A stretch of 64,000 nucleotides of DNA from Pedobacter panaciterrae (lineage in GTDB: Bacteria; Bacteroidota; Bacteroidia; Sphingobacteriales; Sphingobacteriaceae): NCBI RefSeq assembly GCF_001636695.1, contig NZ_LGEL01000006.1, positions 1-64,000 of the forward strand, given 5' to 3'. The position numbers and the translations under genes are program-made. Positions 9,195-19,700 of this stretch are shown piece by piece (the first letter of the stretch is position 1; each line of letters opens with the position of its first letter). The notes under the pieces are model-generated. The model worked only from the letters and a program-made list of their open reading frames with translations, did not search any database and was not told where the DNA came from.

Positions 9195-10445
9195 CTATGC
9201 CTCATACTTTTTAAATACAGAAGTTGCAGTATGACCACCGAAACCAAATGTGTTATTCAATACGTAATTAACAGGCTGATGAACAGATTTACCCAATACA
9301 ATATTTAAGCCCTCAGGAATTGCAGGATCAAGATTTTTAGTATTAATAGTTCCCGGAATAATTCCATCTCTGATGGCTAATATACTGATGACACTTTCTA
9401 TAGCACCCGCACCACCAAGCAAATGGCCTGTCATAGATTTCGTTGCACTAATTTTAACAGGTAAATCACCAAATATTTTTTTAATCCCGTTCAATTCACC
9501 AGAATCTCCTAAACCTGTAGAAGTTGCGTGGGCATTAATATAATCAATTTTATCAGGAGTTATCCCTGCGTCAGCAAGTGCTTTAGAGATACCTAAAGAA
9601 GCACCCAATCCATCTGGCGGAGTACCTGTAAGGTGATAAGCATCTGCTGCCATACCACCACCAACAATTTCAGCATAGATATGTGCACCTCTTTTTTGAG
9701 CATGTTCCAGTTCTTCTAAAATCAAAGCGCCGGCACCTTCGCCAATCACAAAGCCATCTCTGTCTTTATCAAAAGGACGAGAAGCAGTTTCAGGATCATC
9801 GTTTCTTTTTGATAAAGCATGTGCTGAATTAAAACCACCAACTGATGATTCAGTTATACCGGCCTCAGATCCTCCCGCAACCATAATATTGGCTTTACCT
9901 AAACGAATGGTATCAAAAGCACTGATAATTGCAGTATTAGAAGATGCACAGGCCGAAACAGTAGCATAATTAGGTCCATGAAGCTTATGACGGATAGAGA
10001 TTACACCTGCGGCAATATCAACAATCATTTTTGGAATAAAATAAGGGCTAAATCTAGGTGTACCATCACCAAGGTGATACTCTTTCAATTGTTCTTCAAA
10101 AGTACCGATACCACCATTTCCTGATGCCCAGATCACTCCTACTTCATAGCGTTCAGTTTCAGGCATTGTTGTAAAATCTAATCCTGAATCTTTAATAGCC
10201 TGGTCGCTGGCTGCAATGGCATATTGAGTATACAAATCATATTTTTTGATTTCCTTTTTATCAATGTAGGCTTCGGCATCAAAGTTTTTCACTTCAGCAG
10301 CAAAATTGGTTTTGAATTTTGAGGTATCAAATTTTGTAATTTTAGCTGCACCACTTTTTCCGGCAACTATATTGTCCCAAAATTCTTTCACTGTATTTCC
10401 CACTGGGGTTACAGCACCCAAACCTGTTACTACTACTCTTTTCAT
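9195..10445 (-). CDS. fabF: Beta-ketoacyl-ACP synthase II
   Basis: The 416-residue enzyme condenses malonyl-ACP with acyl-ACP in fatty acid elongation. The thiolase-fold catalytic triad is clear: nucleophile C166 in TVSACASSN, the first His in NAHATSTGLGD and the second in KSMTGHLLGGAG. The FGFGGHTA end motif is present. A GTG at 10451 would add two residues; I prefer the ATG at 10445 because family members start MKRVVVTGLG. In most bacteria acpP and rnc flank fabF; here neither is beside it, and about 520 non-coding bases lie upstream, so this may be an additional or relocated copy. Confidence 0.95.
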   Translation of the reverse strand: MKRVVVTGLGAVTPVGNTVKEFWDNIVAGKSGAAKITKFDTSKFKTNFAAEVKNFDAEAYIDKKEIKKYDLYTQYAIAASDQAIKDSGLDFTTMPETERYEVGVIWASGNGGIGTFEEQLKEYHLGDGTPRFSPYFIPKMIVDIAAGVISIRHKLHGPNYATVSACASSNTAIISAFDTIRLGKANIMVAGGSEAGITESSVGGFNSAHALSKRNDDPETASRPFDKDRDGFVIGEGAGALILEELEHAQKRGAHIYAEIVGGGMAADAYHLTGTPPDGLGASLGISKALADAGITPDKIDYINAHATSTGLGDSGELNGIKKIFGDLPVKISATKSMTGHLLGGAGAIESVISILAIRDGIIPGTINTKNLDPAIPEGLNIVLGKSVHQPVNYVLNNTFGFGGHTATSVFKKYEA

Positions 10446-10968
10446 ATTCACTTTCTGTTTTATATTTAACGGTGTGCTTGTTTAAACTCACCGAGTTATT
10501 TCTTCATAATTGCTAAGAGCGCTTTGCAAAATTACCATAAATACTTAAATCTGGCAGGCATTTATTTGTTTCAATATCCCTTATTGTGTAATATCTATAT
10601 TATTCCCCCATTTTCCATTACCCATATTCGCATGTATTCATCAACTGATAACTGCCTTCAATTCGTTATTAAACAGTTTGAACTTACAATATTTTATGCT
10701 TTTTAAGCGCATTTATTTTCTTACTATTAATAGCTCAACATTATTATCTGGCTTCGGCATTCTGTGTATTTCATCTATAGCATCTGCGCACCTGATGCAC
10801 AAAAAAGTACTTTTCACCGCACAAAGTGCGCAGAAGGTACACGCCAGGTACATTTGAGGTAGTACCTTACAATAATTAAAAAAATATTACTGTATACAAA
10901 AAGAGGCTGGTTTAAACCAGCCTCTTTTTAATAGAATTCGCCTTTAGAAGAAAACTCTGCTTTCTTAC
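10446..10968. other. Non-coding stretch upstream of fabF
   Basis: These 523 bases carry the fabF upstream region on the left and the terminator of the GH-A lipoprotein gene at 10898-10929 on the right. A 60-codon frame on the + strand has no ribosome site and poor codon use. I see no RNA gene. The part at 10780-10860 has several short self-complementary GTGC/GCAC pieces but no convincing hairpin. Confidence 0.6.
10898..10929 (-). terminator. Rho-independent terminator of PUL 1
   Basis: A perfect 32-base palindrome: AAAAAGAGGCTGGTTT (10898-10913) and its complement (10914-10929). In practice the stem is AAAAAGAGGCTGG with a short TTTAAA loop, and either strand reads into T residues. It follows the last gene of PUL 1 by about 40 bases. 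Confidence 0.85.
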
Positions 10969-12072
10969 CTATTGTTTTCCGGTAAGCATTTTTATCGAAT
11001 CAACCTCTGATTTTTTGTATGGACTACCATCTTTTCTAAAAATATCATGGAACCATAGTTTAGGTTCTTTTCCATCAGGCATTGGACTATCCCAAGCGTA
11101 AATCGTATTAGTTTTTCCAGCAACTAAGCCCCAGTTATAAGCTCCGATATTTTCCTTTTTTAGGATTGGCATAATGTTACTGAACAGGCTGTTTCTTGAT
11201 CTTGCCATGTATTCAGTACAGATCAGCGGACGTTTAGAAACACTTCTAAGTGTATCAATCCATTTCTGGTGATCCTTTACATCGCCATAATTATGATAAG
11301 TGGTTACATCAGAGTTTTGAATCTGATAATCAGAAAGCTCTTTCAAATCTAATTTCCATACCCCCACAGAAAGTGGCTGACTAGGGTTAACTGTGCGTCC
11401 CCATTCAAATACTTTCTTTAACAGATCCATACTTTTGTTTCCATAGTTTGAATTTCCAGGTTCGTTGTAAAGATCCCAAAGCACAATGCGTTTATCGTCT
11501 TTAAATGTGGTTAAGATATCTTTAACATAAGTTTCAAGCGTATCTACCAGAGTTGAATCCTGATAATACAAGTCTCCCGGGTCTCTTACCCAGCCTGAAT
11601 TGTGAATACCAACTTTTGGTTCCGGTTGTTTCCCTGTTTTAAATGTTGGGTTCCAGCAATCATCGAACAACACAAATAAGGTTGACATATGATGTTTATC
11701 CGCGATATCAAGATATTCTTTTACCCTTCCCTTGAAACCCTCTTTATCTTGCTGCCATGCCGCATGATGCAAGTAAACACGCATTGAGTTCATCCCAATT
11801 CCTTCCGCATAGCCTAGTTCTTTATCAATAGTTGCAGGATCAAAAGTTTCCTTTTGCCACATTTCCAGCTGATTAATTGCGGTACTTGGTATAAAGTCAC
11901 TTCCTCTTAACCAGCCCCATTGTTCATACCATTTATTGGCCTGTTCTACAGTCCATATTTCTCTTGGTTTCTGTTCTGTTTGTGATGTTTGTTCCCCTTG
12001 TTTTTGTACGCACGATTGAAACGCGAGGCCAAGCAAGCATAGTGCTAAGTAACATGTTTTTAGATTTCTCAT
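10969..12072 (-). CDS. Clan GH-A (GH5-like) glycoside hydrolase lipoprotein
   Basis: This 367-residue lipoprotein (lipobox GLAFQSC, Cys near residue 21) has a single TIM-barrel hydrolase domain. The acid/base Glu is in LWDLYNEPG and the nucleophile Glu in LICTEYMARS, as in the cellulase-like families of clan GH-A. Family assignment beyond GH5-like is not possible by eye; automatic annotation often calls such proteins cellulase-family hydrolase or 1,4-beta-xylanase. The N-terminal WTVEQANKWYEQWGWLRGSDFIPSTAINQLEMWQ pattern (split here only for description) recurs in Bacteroidota homologues I remember. It ends the PUL 1 operon, so an arabinan or pectin side-chain role is inferred from context. 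The product is probably surface-exposed. Confidence 0.85.
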   Translation of the reverse strand: MRNLKTCYLALCLLGLAFQSCVQKQGEQTSQTEQKPREIWTVEQANKWYEQWGWLRGSDFIPSTAINQLEMWQKETFDPATIDKELGYAEGIGMNSMRVYLHHAAWQQDKEGFKGRVKEYLDIADKHHMSTLFVLFDDCWNPTFKTGKQPEPKVGIHNSGWVRDPGDLYYQDSTLVDTLETYVKDILTTFKDDKRIVLWDLYNEPGNSNYGNKSMDLLKKVFEWGRTVNPSQPLSVGVWKLDLKELSDYQIQNSDVTTYHNYGDVKDHQKWIDTLRSVSKRPLICTEYMARSRNSLFSNIMPILKKENIGAYNWGLVAGKTNTIYAWDSPMPDGKEPKLWFHDIFRKDGSPYKKSEVDSIKMLTGKQ

Positions 12073-12116
12073 TTTAAATGGTTCAAGTTATAATTTAGTG
12101 ATTTGTTCATTGTATT

Positions 12117-14183
12117 TTATTTGGTTTCATTAGAATTAAAAAGAAGTTTGAACGTTGATTCATCAGCTTCCAGTACATCGGCTTCGCTGCCGTTTTCTTT
12201 AGCAAACTTTACGTCTATGATTCCGGTTGACCTGGGTGATACTTTTGCAGGTGAATGATGTGTATGCATTACATACTTGTAATTTCCGGCTTTGTCTGTA
12301 AACAAGTCGCCATGACCTGTTCCATTAAACTTCAGTTTTTCTCTGCTTATGATCGGGCTACCAGCATATTTTTTCCATGGTCCTAAAGGAGAAGTTGAAG
12401 TAGCATAACCTACAGCATAATCCTTATTACGAAAATCATTTGATGAATAAATCAGGTAATAAAGATTCTTATGTTTTATTACCGTTGGCCCTTCAGTAAC
12501 CGGCCAGTCTGTTTTCTCGGTATTTTCCCATGGCAGCACTCCGCTAATACACTCCTTTGTAGTTTCCTGCAATACATCAGAAAGATCGGGCTTCATCTCA
12601 GAAACAAAAATTCTATTGCCTTCTTTAAGCTTTACATGATACATGTATGTTTTACCATCGGTATCAAAAAAAACAAAAGGATCTATCTGTTTGCCAATAC
12701 CAGACAACGCCTTTATCTGCTCTTGCTTAAAAGGTCCCAGTGGGCTATCGCTTTTTGCAATAGCAATCTGTTCGTCGGCAGTATATGCCATATAGTAGGC
12801 ATTTTTGTGTTTAAAAACCTGTGGAGCCCAAAAGCCCTTACTGCCAAAAGCTTCTCCTTTTACAAGAGCGAAACCATTGTTTTTACCAACAGGACCTTTC
12901 CAATTCTTTAAATCTGATGATTCATATACTTCAAAGCCCTTATCACTACTAGTGCCATACAGATAATACTTATCATTGTCCAAAAATATTGTGGGATCAG
13001 CTAATGCTATTGGGTCTTGTACCAACCGTCCTTTTATCATCCAGATTTCTGAGTGATTTGAATATGCATTTGTGCTGGCTACTGCCACTATAGTATTATC
13101 GTTTAAAATAGTTACACTATTCCATAAGCACGATTTGTTTGCCGGAATAATAAAAGGTGTTGATTTTCTATTAAAATTACGGGCCTGATCGTCTCCAATA
13201 ACCACCTTCATATCTGCAAACTCCATTTTATTGGTACGGCCTTCTGTACCTTGATAAGAAAGTATGGTTTCTCCGGTTTTCAATTGCCTTAAATAAGGTG
13301 CACCAGCATAAATTTTATCGTCAATTTTATCTGCCAGTGCATAACTTCGGTTGCTGCTCCCGGCATCTATGGTACTTGCCCAATTGTCTTTTAGAGAATT
13401 CCTGATGATGTAAGGTTTAAAAGTATCAAAGCCATTGTCTTCAATAGCAAATACAATTTCCTTTCCATTATTAAGTAACAGAGGTACCGGCATTCCATCT
13501 CGTTTCCCTGCCCTGAAACTTACAATTTCAGCTTTTTTGGTCCATGTTAAACCATTATCAGTGGAACGTAGCATGGAGATATTTTGTTCATCGGAATTGA
13601 GATAATCTCCTTCGTTAGCAAAATAAAGCTGAATTTCTCCGTTGGGTAATTGTATTGCTGACGGCTCCCAGCATCCATTTTTAAATTCATATCCTGCTTC
13701 ATAAAGCAACTTTTCGTCTGTCCATGTTAATCCCCCATCGTAACTTTTCTTGGTACGGATACCGAATTTTCTGGATGGCGAAATGTCATATGGTCTAGGG
13801 TTATAGCTGGCCAGTAATGAATGATCTTTTAGCTCCAATATATCAGGGACAGACATATTTGTTCCATCAGCACGTTTGGCGACTGAAACAGGTGCCGACC
13901 AGGTAGCTCCCAGATCAGCACTTTTAACACTAACAACATTTCCATCGGCTTCATATACGGCCACTAACGACTGATCGTGCAGTTGAATCATTCTGGCATA
14001 TCCGCAATATCTTTCGCCTGCGGCTGATGACGAAACCTTTTTTAGTGTACTATAATCCCATTCTATATGTTTATTAACAGATGGTTTTTGGGGAACGTTA
14101 ACCGTTTCATTCTTTTTACCACAACCAAAAGACAGGAATGCACAGAACTGTACTAAGGCATAAATTTGAATCACTACTCTCAT
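12117..14183 (-). CDS. Two-domain lipoprotein: sialidase-fold (GH93-like) plus GH43
   Basis: The 688-residue lipoprotein (lipobox SFGC, Cys near residue 21) joins two catalytic-type domains. Residues about 40-385 form a six-bladed sialidase-like propeller with Asp-box-like repeats (SADLGATWSAPV, SYDGGLTWTD, STDNGLTWTK); this resembles GH93 exo-arabinanases more than true sialidases. Residues about 390-680 are a five-bladed GH43 domain with its base Asp in LADPTIFLDND, the pKa-tuning Asp in IDPFVFFDTDG and the acid Glu in VTEGPTVIKHK. Such a protein could release arabinose or arabinobiose from 1,5-arabinan ends with both domains. Its start overlaps the end of the upstream GH43 gene by four bases (ATGA), so the two are translationally coupled. 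Confidence 0.87.
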   Translation of the reverse strand: MRVVIQIYALVQFCAFLSFGCGKKNETVNVPQKPSVNKHIEWDYSTLKKVSSSAAGERYCGYARMIQLHDQSLVAVYEADGNVVSVKSADLGATWSAPVSVAKRADGTNMSVPDILELKDHSLLASYNPRPYDISPSRKFGIRTKKSYDGGLTWTDEKLLYEAGYEFKNGCWEPSAIQLPNGEIQLYFANEGDYLNSDEQNISMLRSTDNGLTWTKKAEIVSFRAGKRDGMPVPLLLNNGKEIVFAIEDNGFDTFKPYIIRNSLKDNWASTIDAGSSNRSYALADKIDDKIYAGAPYLRQLKTGETILSYQGTEGRTNKMEFADMKVVIGDDQARNFNRKSTPFIIPANKSCLWNSVTILNDNTIVAVASTNAYSNHSEIWMIKGRLVQDPIALADPTIFLDNDKYYLYGTSSDKGFEVYESSDLKNWKGPVGKNNGFALVKGEAFGSKGFWAPQVFKHKNAYYMAYTADEQIAIAKSDSPLGPFKQEQIKALSGIGKQIDPFVFFDTDGKTYMYHVKLKEGNRIFVSEMKPDLSDVLQETTKECISGVLPWENTEKTDWPVTEGPTVIKHKNLYYLIYSSNDFRNKDYAVGYATSTSPLGPWKKYAGSPIISREKLKFNGTGHGDLFTDKAGNYKYVMHTHHSPAKVSPRSTGIIDVKFAKENGSEADVLEADESTFKLLFNSNETK

Positions 14184-15244
14184 TCGCCTGAAGGTTTAAG
14201 GATTGGCGAATCGATTTTTACAGGTTCACCAAAGTTTGGTGTTCCATCAGCATTCCAGGTAAACTTCTGCATTCTTGGGCTCCGATCGTTGGAACATGCT
14301 AATCCCGCTCTGGGATTAGCATGGTAAAGAATCCAATCTTCAGTTCCATCAGGTGATTTAAAAAAGCTATTGTGGCCAGGACCATAAGCTCCGTTTTCTG
14401 GTTTTTTAGTAAATACAGGCTTATCGGTTTTTGTCCAGTCTGCTGGTTTCAATGGATCTCCATTATCTTTTAAACTGATCATCCCTAAAGAGTAATCATC
14501 AGTCCAGCAACCACTGGCCGAAAAGATCAGAAAGGTTTTCCCATTCTTATTCATCAGAATTTCCGGCCCTTCATTTACATGAGGCAGACCTATCTTTTCC
14601 CAATCGTAGGTTGGGGTAGAAATTTCTGCTCTTGGCGTCGCCATCTTCCAGGGTTCATTAGCTAACTGGGCAATATACAATCGCTGGGTATTATCAGTCG
14701 CCGAAATATGCCCACTCCAGATGATGTAATCTTTACCGTTGTTTGAAAACACAGTAGCATCTATCGCAAAGAAATCAGCATTGTTATCCTTTATCTGTCC
14801 TTTTACGACCCAAGATCCCTTGGTAGGATCGGCATTGCTGTTTTCGAGAACAAACATACGTTGGGTAGATAAATCTCCTGATGATCCGGCGGTATAATAG
14901 ATATACCATTTGTTGTTTAAAAAATGTAATTCCGGTGCCCATATATTCTTTGAATCTGCACCTGCAGCAGGTGCATTATAAGCCACTGTTACTTCTGCTC
15001 TGCCTAGCTCCGAAAGCGCCTTTGTTTTAAGGATAGAAATCCTGTTTCCCTGGGTATTCATATAGTAGTAAAACCCATCTTTTCGGATTACCCATGGATC
15101 CGGCCCGCTGCTGAGCAAGGGATTTGTAAAAGTAGTTATAGCAGGCGCAGGTTTGTCCTTATCCGGTTCAGACTTTTTCTGGCTCTTGCTACAACCAATT
15201 ATGGTTTGTAATAGCAGAATAATGGTTACACTTTTTAAAAACAT
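14180..15244 (-). CDS. GH43 family glycoside hydrolase lipoprotein
   Basis: This 354-residue lipoprotein (lipobox TIIGC) is a single-domain GH43 enzyme, likely an arabinofuranosidase or arabinanase. The three catalytic carboxylates are seen: base Asp in SSGPDPWVIRK, middle Asp in FAIDATVFSNN, acid Glu in HVNEGPEILMNK. The AYGPGHNSFFKSPDGTED loop carries the His that in GH43 arabinanases binds the central ion. It follows susD by 10 bases and overlaps the next gene by four, inside the PUL 1 operon. Whether it is exo- or endo-acting cannot be read from the sequence. Confidence 0.9.
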   Translation of the reverse strand: MFLKSVTIILLLQTIIGCSKSQKKSEPDKDKPAPAITTFTNPLLSSGPDPWVIRKDGFYYYMNTQGNRISILKTKALSELGRAEVTVAYNAPAAGADSKNIWAPELHFLNNKWYIYYTAGSSGDLSTQRMFVLENSNADPTKGSWVVKGQIKDNNADFFAIDATVFSNNGKDYIIWSGHISATDNTQRLYIAQLANEPWKMATPRAEISTPTYDWEKIGLPHVNEGPEILMNKNGKTFLIFSASGCWTDDYSLGMISLKDNGDPLKPADWTKTDKPVFTKKPENGAYGPGHNSFFKSPDGTEDWILYHANPRAGLACSNDRSPRMQKFTWNADGTPNFGEPVKIDSPILKPSGE

Positions 15245-15254
15245 GGTTTCTGAA

Positions 15255-16784
15255 TTAATAATTAGGGTTCTGGGAAAGATTAGTGTTATTATCTACTTCA
15301 ACCTGAGGCAAGGGTAATCTGATATGTTTTCCAACAACAAAATTCTTGAAATCGGGATCGCGCAATGCTACTTTATCTACATTCGCTTTAGTATCAAGAT
15401 CACCCCATCGCTTTAAATCTGCCCATCTGACACTTTCACCACAAAGCTCCAAACTTCTTTCAACCTTCAATCTCTCTCTGAACAAGTCTTTATCATTTCC
15501 AATTGCAGGATAAGCAGTAGCTAAAGCTGACATATTTGCTCTGGTACGCACACGGTTTACATATTGATAAGCATCAGCTGTTTGCCCAAGCTCATTTAAT
15601 GCTTCTGCATACATGAGTAAAACATCGGCAAAGCGAATTACTCTGTTATTAACCTGGTTAAAATAATCTTCATTGTTACGCATATAGTCACGTGAGTATT
15701 TCTTGAACCAAGCTTCATCAGCCCCCCACTCCCAACTTCTTCCATAAATCTTATCCCCAAAATCAGCTTCAAGACCAGGATAGAATAATGTGTATCTTAA
15801 CCTTGGATCAATTTTATTATCAATAGTTTTTTCTTTCTTAAATTCACTAACCAACCAGAATCTGGCTTGTCCATCTGACCATCCAATACTTCTAGGCGCA
15901 AAAAACTGAGCACGGTTACTGCCCACATTTGCACTCGGCCCATCACCTTCTGCTGTTTTATTAACATCAGAAAACTGAATTTCAAATACAGACTCTTTGT
16001 TATTTTCGTTTTCTGCCCTGAAGTTATCTTTATAATCAACAAGATCATAATAATTTTTACCTGCACCGGTAACAAGATAGTCAAAAGCGGTTTTAGCATC
16101 AGCCCATTTGTGCTGCTGCATCAATGCTTTTCCTAATAATGCCTGTGCTGCGCCTTTTGTAGCTCGACCAATTTCATTTCCTGTCCATTGTTCAGGCAGG
16201 TCGGCACTTGCTTCTGTAAGGTCCTTTTCTACCAGAGCCCACACCTGAGCTAAAGAGCTTTGCTGAGGTAAATCTGTTGGTGTTTGCAGAGCAGTTACAA
16301 TAGGAAAGTTCTCCCACAATATAGCCGCATAGTAATAATAGAAGCCTCTTAGAAACTTAGCCTGGGCTAGTATTTCGGCTTTCTTTTTAGCGTCTGCAAA
16401 AGGAATATCCGGCACATAGGTTAATACTTGATTACATCTAAAAATTGCCTTATAAGTATCTCTGTAAGTGTTTACATTCCCTTCCCAGAAATTGTAATTG
16501 ATGTATTGAAAACGAGTCCAGTCGCCTAGCTCAGTCCATGGGCTATTGCTCCATCCTTCATCAGAAGTTAAATCGAGTCTAAAATAGATCCACCTGTTCC
16601 ATCCTCCATTTTGATAAAACATTGCATATGCTGCGTTTACCCCCTTTTGGGCATCGCTTTCAGTTTTCCAGAACTGGTCAACAGTTAATGTATTTGGATT
16701 ATCCTGGTTTAACAGTTCCTTTTTACAGGAGAACATCAGGATGAGTGTGCTAAGCACCAATATTTTTGAAATTATCTTTTTCAT
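15255..16784 (-). CDS. SusD/RagB-family glycan-binding lipoprotein (PUL 1)
   Basis: The 509-residue surface lipoprotein (lipobox LMFSC followed by KKELL) caps the SusC transporter encoded just upstream and binds oligosaccharides. The TPR-like SusD fold is shown by the N-terminal ‘FWKTESDAQKGVNAAYAMF’ region, KAEILAQAKFLRGFYYY near residue 130, and the C-terminal RFADVLLMYAEALNELGQ ... VNRVRTRANM ... RERLKVERSLELCGE series followed by WADLKRWG, diagnostic of RagB/SusD. The stop is 10 bases before the GH43 start and its start 10 bases after the susC stop, so the operon is tight. Confidence 0.96.
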   Translation of the reverse strand: MKKIISKILVLSTLILMFSCKKELLNQDNPNTLTVDQFWKTESDAQKGVNAAYAMFYQNGGWNRWIYFRLDLTSDEGWSNSPWTELGDWTRFQYINYNFWEGNVNTYRDTYKAIFRCNQVLTYVPDIPFADAKKKAEILAQAKFLRGFYYYYAAILWENFPIVTALQTPTDLPQQSSLAQVWALVEKDLTEASADLPEQWTGNEIGRATKGAAQALLGKALMQQHKWADAKTAFDYLVTGAGKNYYDLVDYKDNFRAENENNKESVFEIQFSDVNKTAEGDGPSANVGSNRAQFFAPRSIGWSDGQARFWLVSEFKKEKTIDNKIDPRLRYTLFYPGLEADFGDKIYGRSWEWGADEAWFKKYSRDYMRNNEDYFNQVNNRVIRFADVLLMYAEALNELGQTADAYQYVNRVRTRANMSALATAYPAIGNDKDLFRERLKVERSLELCGESVRWADLKRWGDLDTKANVDKVALRDPDFKNFVVGKHIRLPLPQVEVDNNTNLSQNPNY

Positions 16785-16794
16785 GTTTCTAATA

Positions 16795-19700
16795 TTAAAA
16801 TCCGAAGTTTAAACCTAGAGATACAGTTCTTAAATTAGGAAATGCACCAAAGTCAAATCCTTTTTCAAAAACACTTCCGTTACTAAATTCAGGATCAAGC
16901 CCGGTATACTTAGTGATGGTGATCAGGTTTTGTCCGGAAAGGATCACCTTAGCATTATTAAACCCTATTCTTTTTAACAGTTTATTTGGTATATTATAAG
17001 AAACACCGATGTATTTCATACGGGCAAAGCTTCCATTTTCCAGCCAACGGTCGGTATCACCTCGAGCATTGATGGTACTACCATAAAAGGCACGAGGTAC
17101 ACTTGTATTAGGATTTTCAGGTGTCCATGGCTGAACGCCAGCACGATAATTAGAATTGTCTGAGAAATTATCCATTACACTTCTTGGACCGTTAAACACT
17201 TTTGAACCAAAGGAGCCAAACCAATCCATAGAAAATTCAAACCCTTTATATGAAGCTCCAAGATTTAAACCCAACTCATATTTAGCCCATGGGCTTCCTA
17301 CTACAACCTTGTCTTTATTAGTGATTTCACCATCACCATCGTTATCTTTATAGCGGATATCACCGGGCTTTGCTCCTGGCTGAATTACCCTACCTGCAGC
17401 ATTTTTATAGTTATTTACCTCATCAGTATTCTGGAATAAACCATCTGTTTGCAGTACATACCACATTCCAATTGGCTGACCAACTTCGGTAACTGTATTA
17501 CCGACAAAAGTTTTATTCTTATTATAACCCAGACCGAGAACTTTATTATTTAGTGTGGTTAGATTTGCGGTAACGTTATATTTAAATTCAGTTGAATTTT
17601 CGGCATAAGTTGCAGTTAGCTCAAATCCTCTGTTACCTAATATACCTCCGTTTACGAAAGGATTACCCCCATCATTACCTGTAGAAAGAAGTAAAGGATA
17701 GCGTATTAACACTCCATCGGTTTTTGAGATAAAGTACTCTGCACTGATTGAAAGTTTATTATTAAGAAATGCAGCATCAATACCATAATTTTGCTGAGTA
17801 ACTTCTTCCCAATGCAAATCTCTGTTTGCAAGCTGTACCTGCGTTGAACCTGACTGAAGATTTTGGTTTGGGCCCATTGGGATTGTAGAGAAGGTATTTA
17901 TAAAAGCCATATATTCGTATGCTCCAATATCACTGCTTCCTAAAGTTCCATAGTTCGCTCTTATTTTCAGGTCGTCAATCCAGGACGATTTAAAAAAGTC
18001 TTCCTTACTGATACGCCATGCAGCTGACACTGACGGGAAACTACCAAATTTATAATCAGGACCAAATCTGGAAACACCATCGGTTCTGATAACTGCATTT
18101 AACAAATACTTATCAGCGTAATTGTACTCCAGCCTGCCAAAATATGAAATCAGATCTGAGCGATTTCTATACCCTCCTGTAAGCGCCTCATTTCCCTGAT
18201 CTAAAACATCATAGTAATGGCCTGTTGTGGAGTTCTGTAAAATATTACGCTTTGTACCCCAAATCATAGCATAATTGTCCTTTTGGTAAGATTGTCCTCC
18301 AATAACTGTTAGCGAGTGTTTTCCAAACTCTTTATTGAAAGTAAGTGTGTTTTCTATAAGGACTGTAGATGATTCTCCTCTATTCTCATTTAGTATTGCC
18401 GGATCATAAGCCTGGTTAAGTGTCCAGAATCCATCCTTTTTTAAATAGGTGTAATGATCTCTGCTGGTTTCATATCCGAGGCTTGTTCTGAACTTTAAGG
18501 GTTTAAGCAACTGCAACTCAGCAAATAGATTACCTCTGATTCTTAAATTTTGATTTACGCGATCCTCAAGGTTAGCTATAGCTAATGGATTAGTTCCAAA
18601 TGTTCTGGCTTTGGCTTCGTCTCCGTAACCGTACCCACCCGGATGACTAGCGTCATAAACAGGTATAGTAGGTAACATACGAACTACATCAAGTATTGGG
18701 TTGCCCGACATTTCATTAGATTTAGAACTGCTTATGGCCAGATTCTCTCCAATGGTAAAGATGCCTTTGGTGCCTTTTGTATTCACTCTAAAACTTAATC
18801 TGTCAAAATCAGTACTGATTACTGTACCTTTGTTTCCAAAATAACCTCCTGAAACAAAATAAGTAGCGTCTTTACTTCCTCCCGAAAAACTTAAGTTATA
18901 ATCCTGCACATTTCCTGTTCTAAATGCTACATCCTGCCAATCGGTATTTGTACTTAAATCCAATTTCTGGCGGTTTACCCCTGCATTATCATAAGCCATA
19001 AAATTTAATCTCGAAAATTCGTCGGTCTCAGCAAGATCATATCTTGGAATCGTCTGCACACTGCTTTTTCCTGAGAACTCAATTTTCATCGGGCCATCAA
19101 TACCTCTTTTGGTGGTAATGATAATCACCCCATTCGCTGCTCTAGAGCCGTAGATGGCGGCTGCAGAAGCATCTTTAAGGATTTGTATGGATTCAATATC
19201 TGCAGGATTAAAATCGCGGTTTGCACTTGTAACCAAACCATCAATTACATATAGAGGATTGTTAGCTCCAAAATTCTTCAACCCCCTGATCTGGATCTGG
19301 GCTTCTGATCCGGGTTGTCCACCACCCCTCACCCTGATACCAGTTGCTAAACCCTGTAATGATTCTGCAACCGTTGTCCCTTGTCTTTTCTGAACATCAG
19401 CTGCTTTTACAACAGAGATGGCACCTGTAAGGTCTTTCTTTTTTTGCGTTCCATAACCAACAACAACAACTTCGCTTAGATCAGAAGCTGATTCAATTAA
19501 AGACACATTAACGGTAGATCGGCTGTTAACTACAACTTCCTGAGTTGTGAAACCAATATAAGAAAACACAAGAACTGCATTTCCGCTATTGGGAACTGAA
19601 ATGGTATACGTACCATTTTGATTTGTGGTGGTAGATGCAGAGGTTCCCTTGACCTGCACACCGACTCCTATTAATGGCCCCGACTTATCTGATACGGTTC

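Noticed and set aside
10780-10870. Repeated GCAC/GTGC pieces upstream of the PUL 1 terminator considered as a small RNA.
   Set aside because: No coherent stem could be built and no promoter element was recognised.
12117-14183. The N-terminal domain called as a true sialidase.
   Set aside because: Asp-box-like repeats are present but the Arg triad of sialidases is not evident, and the locus context is arabinan-type.
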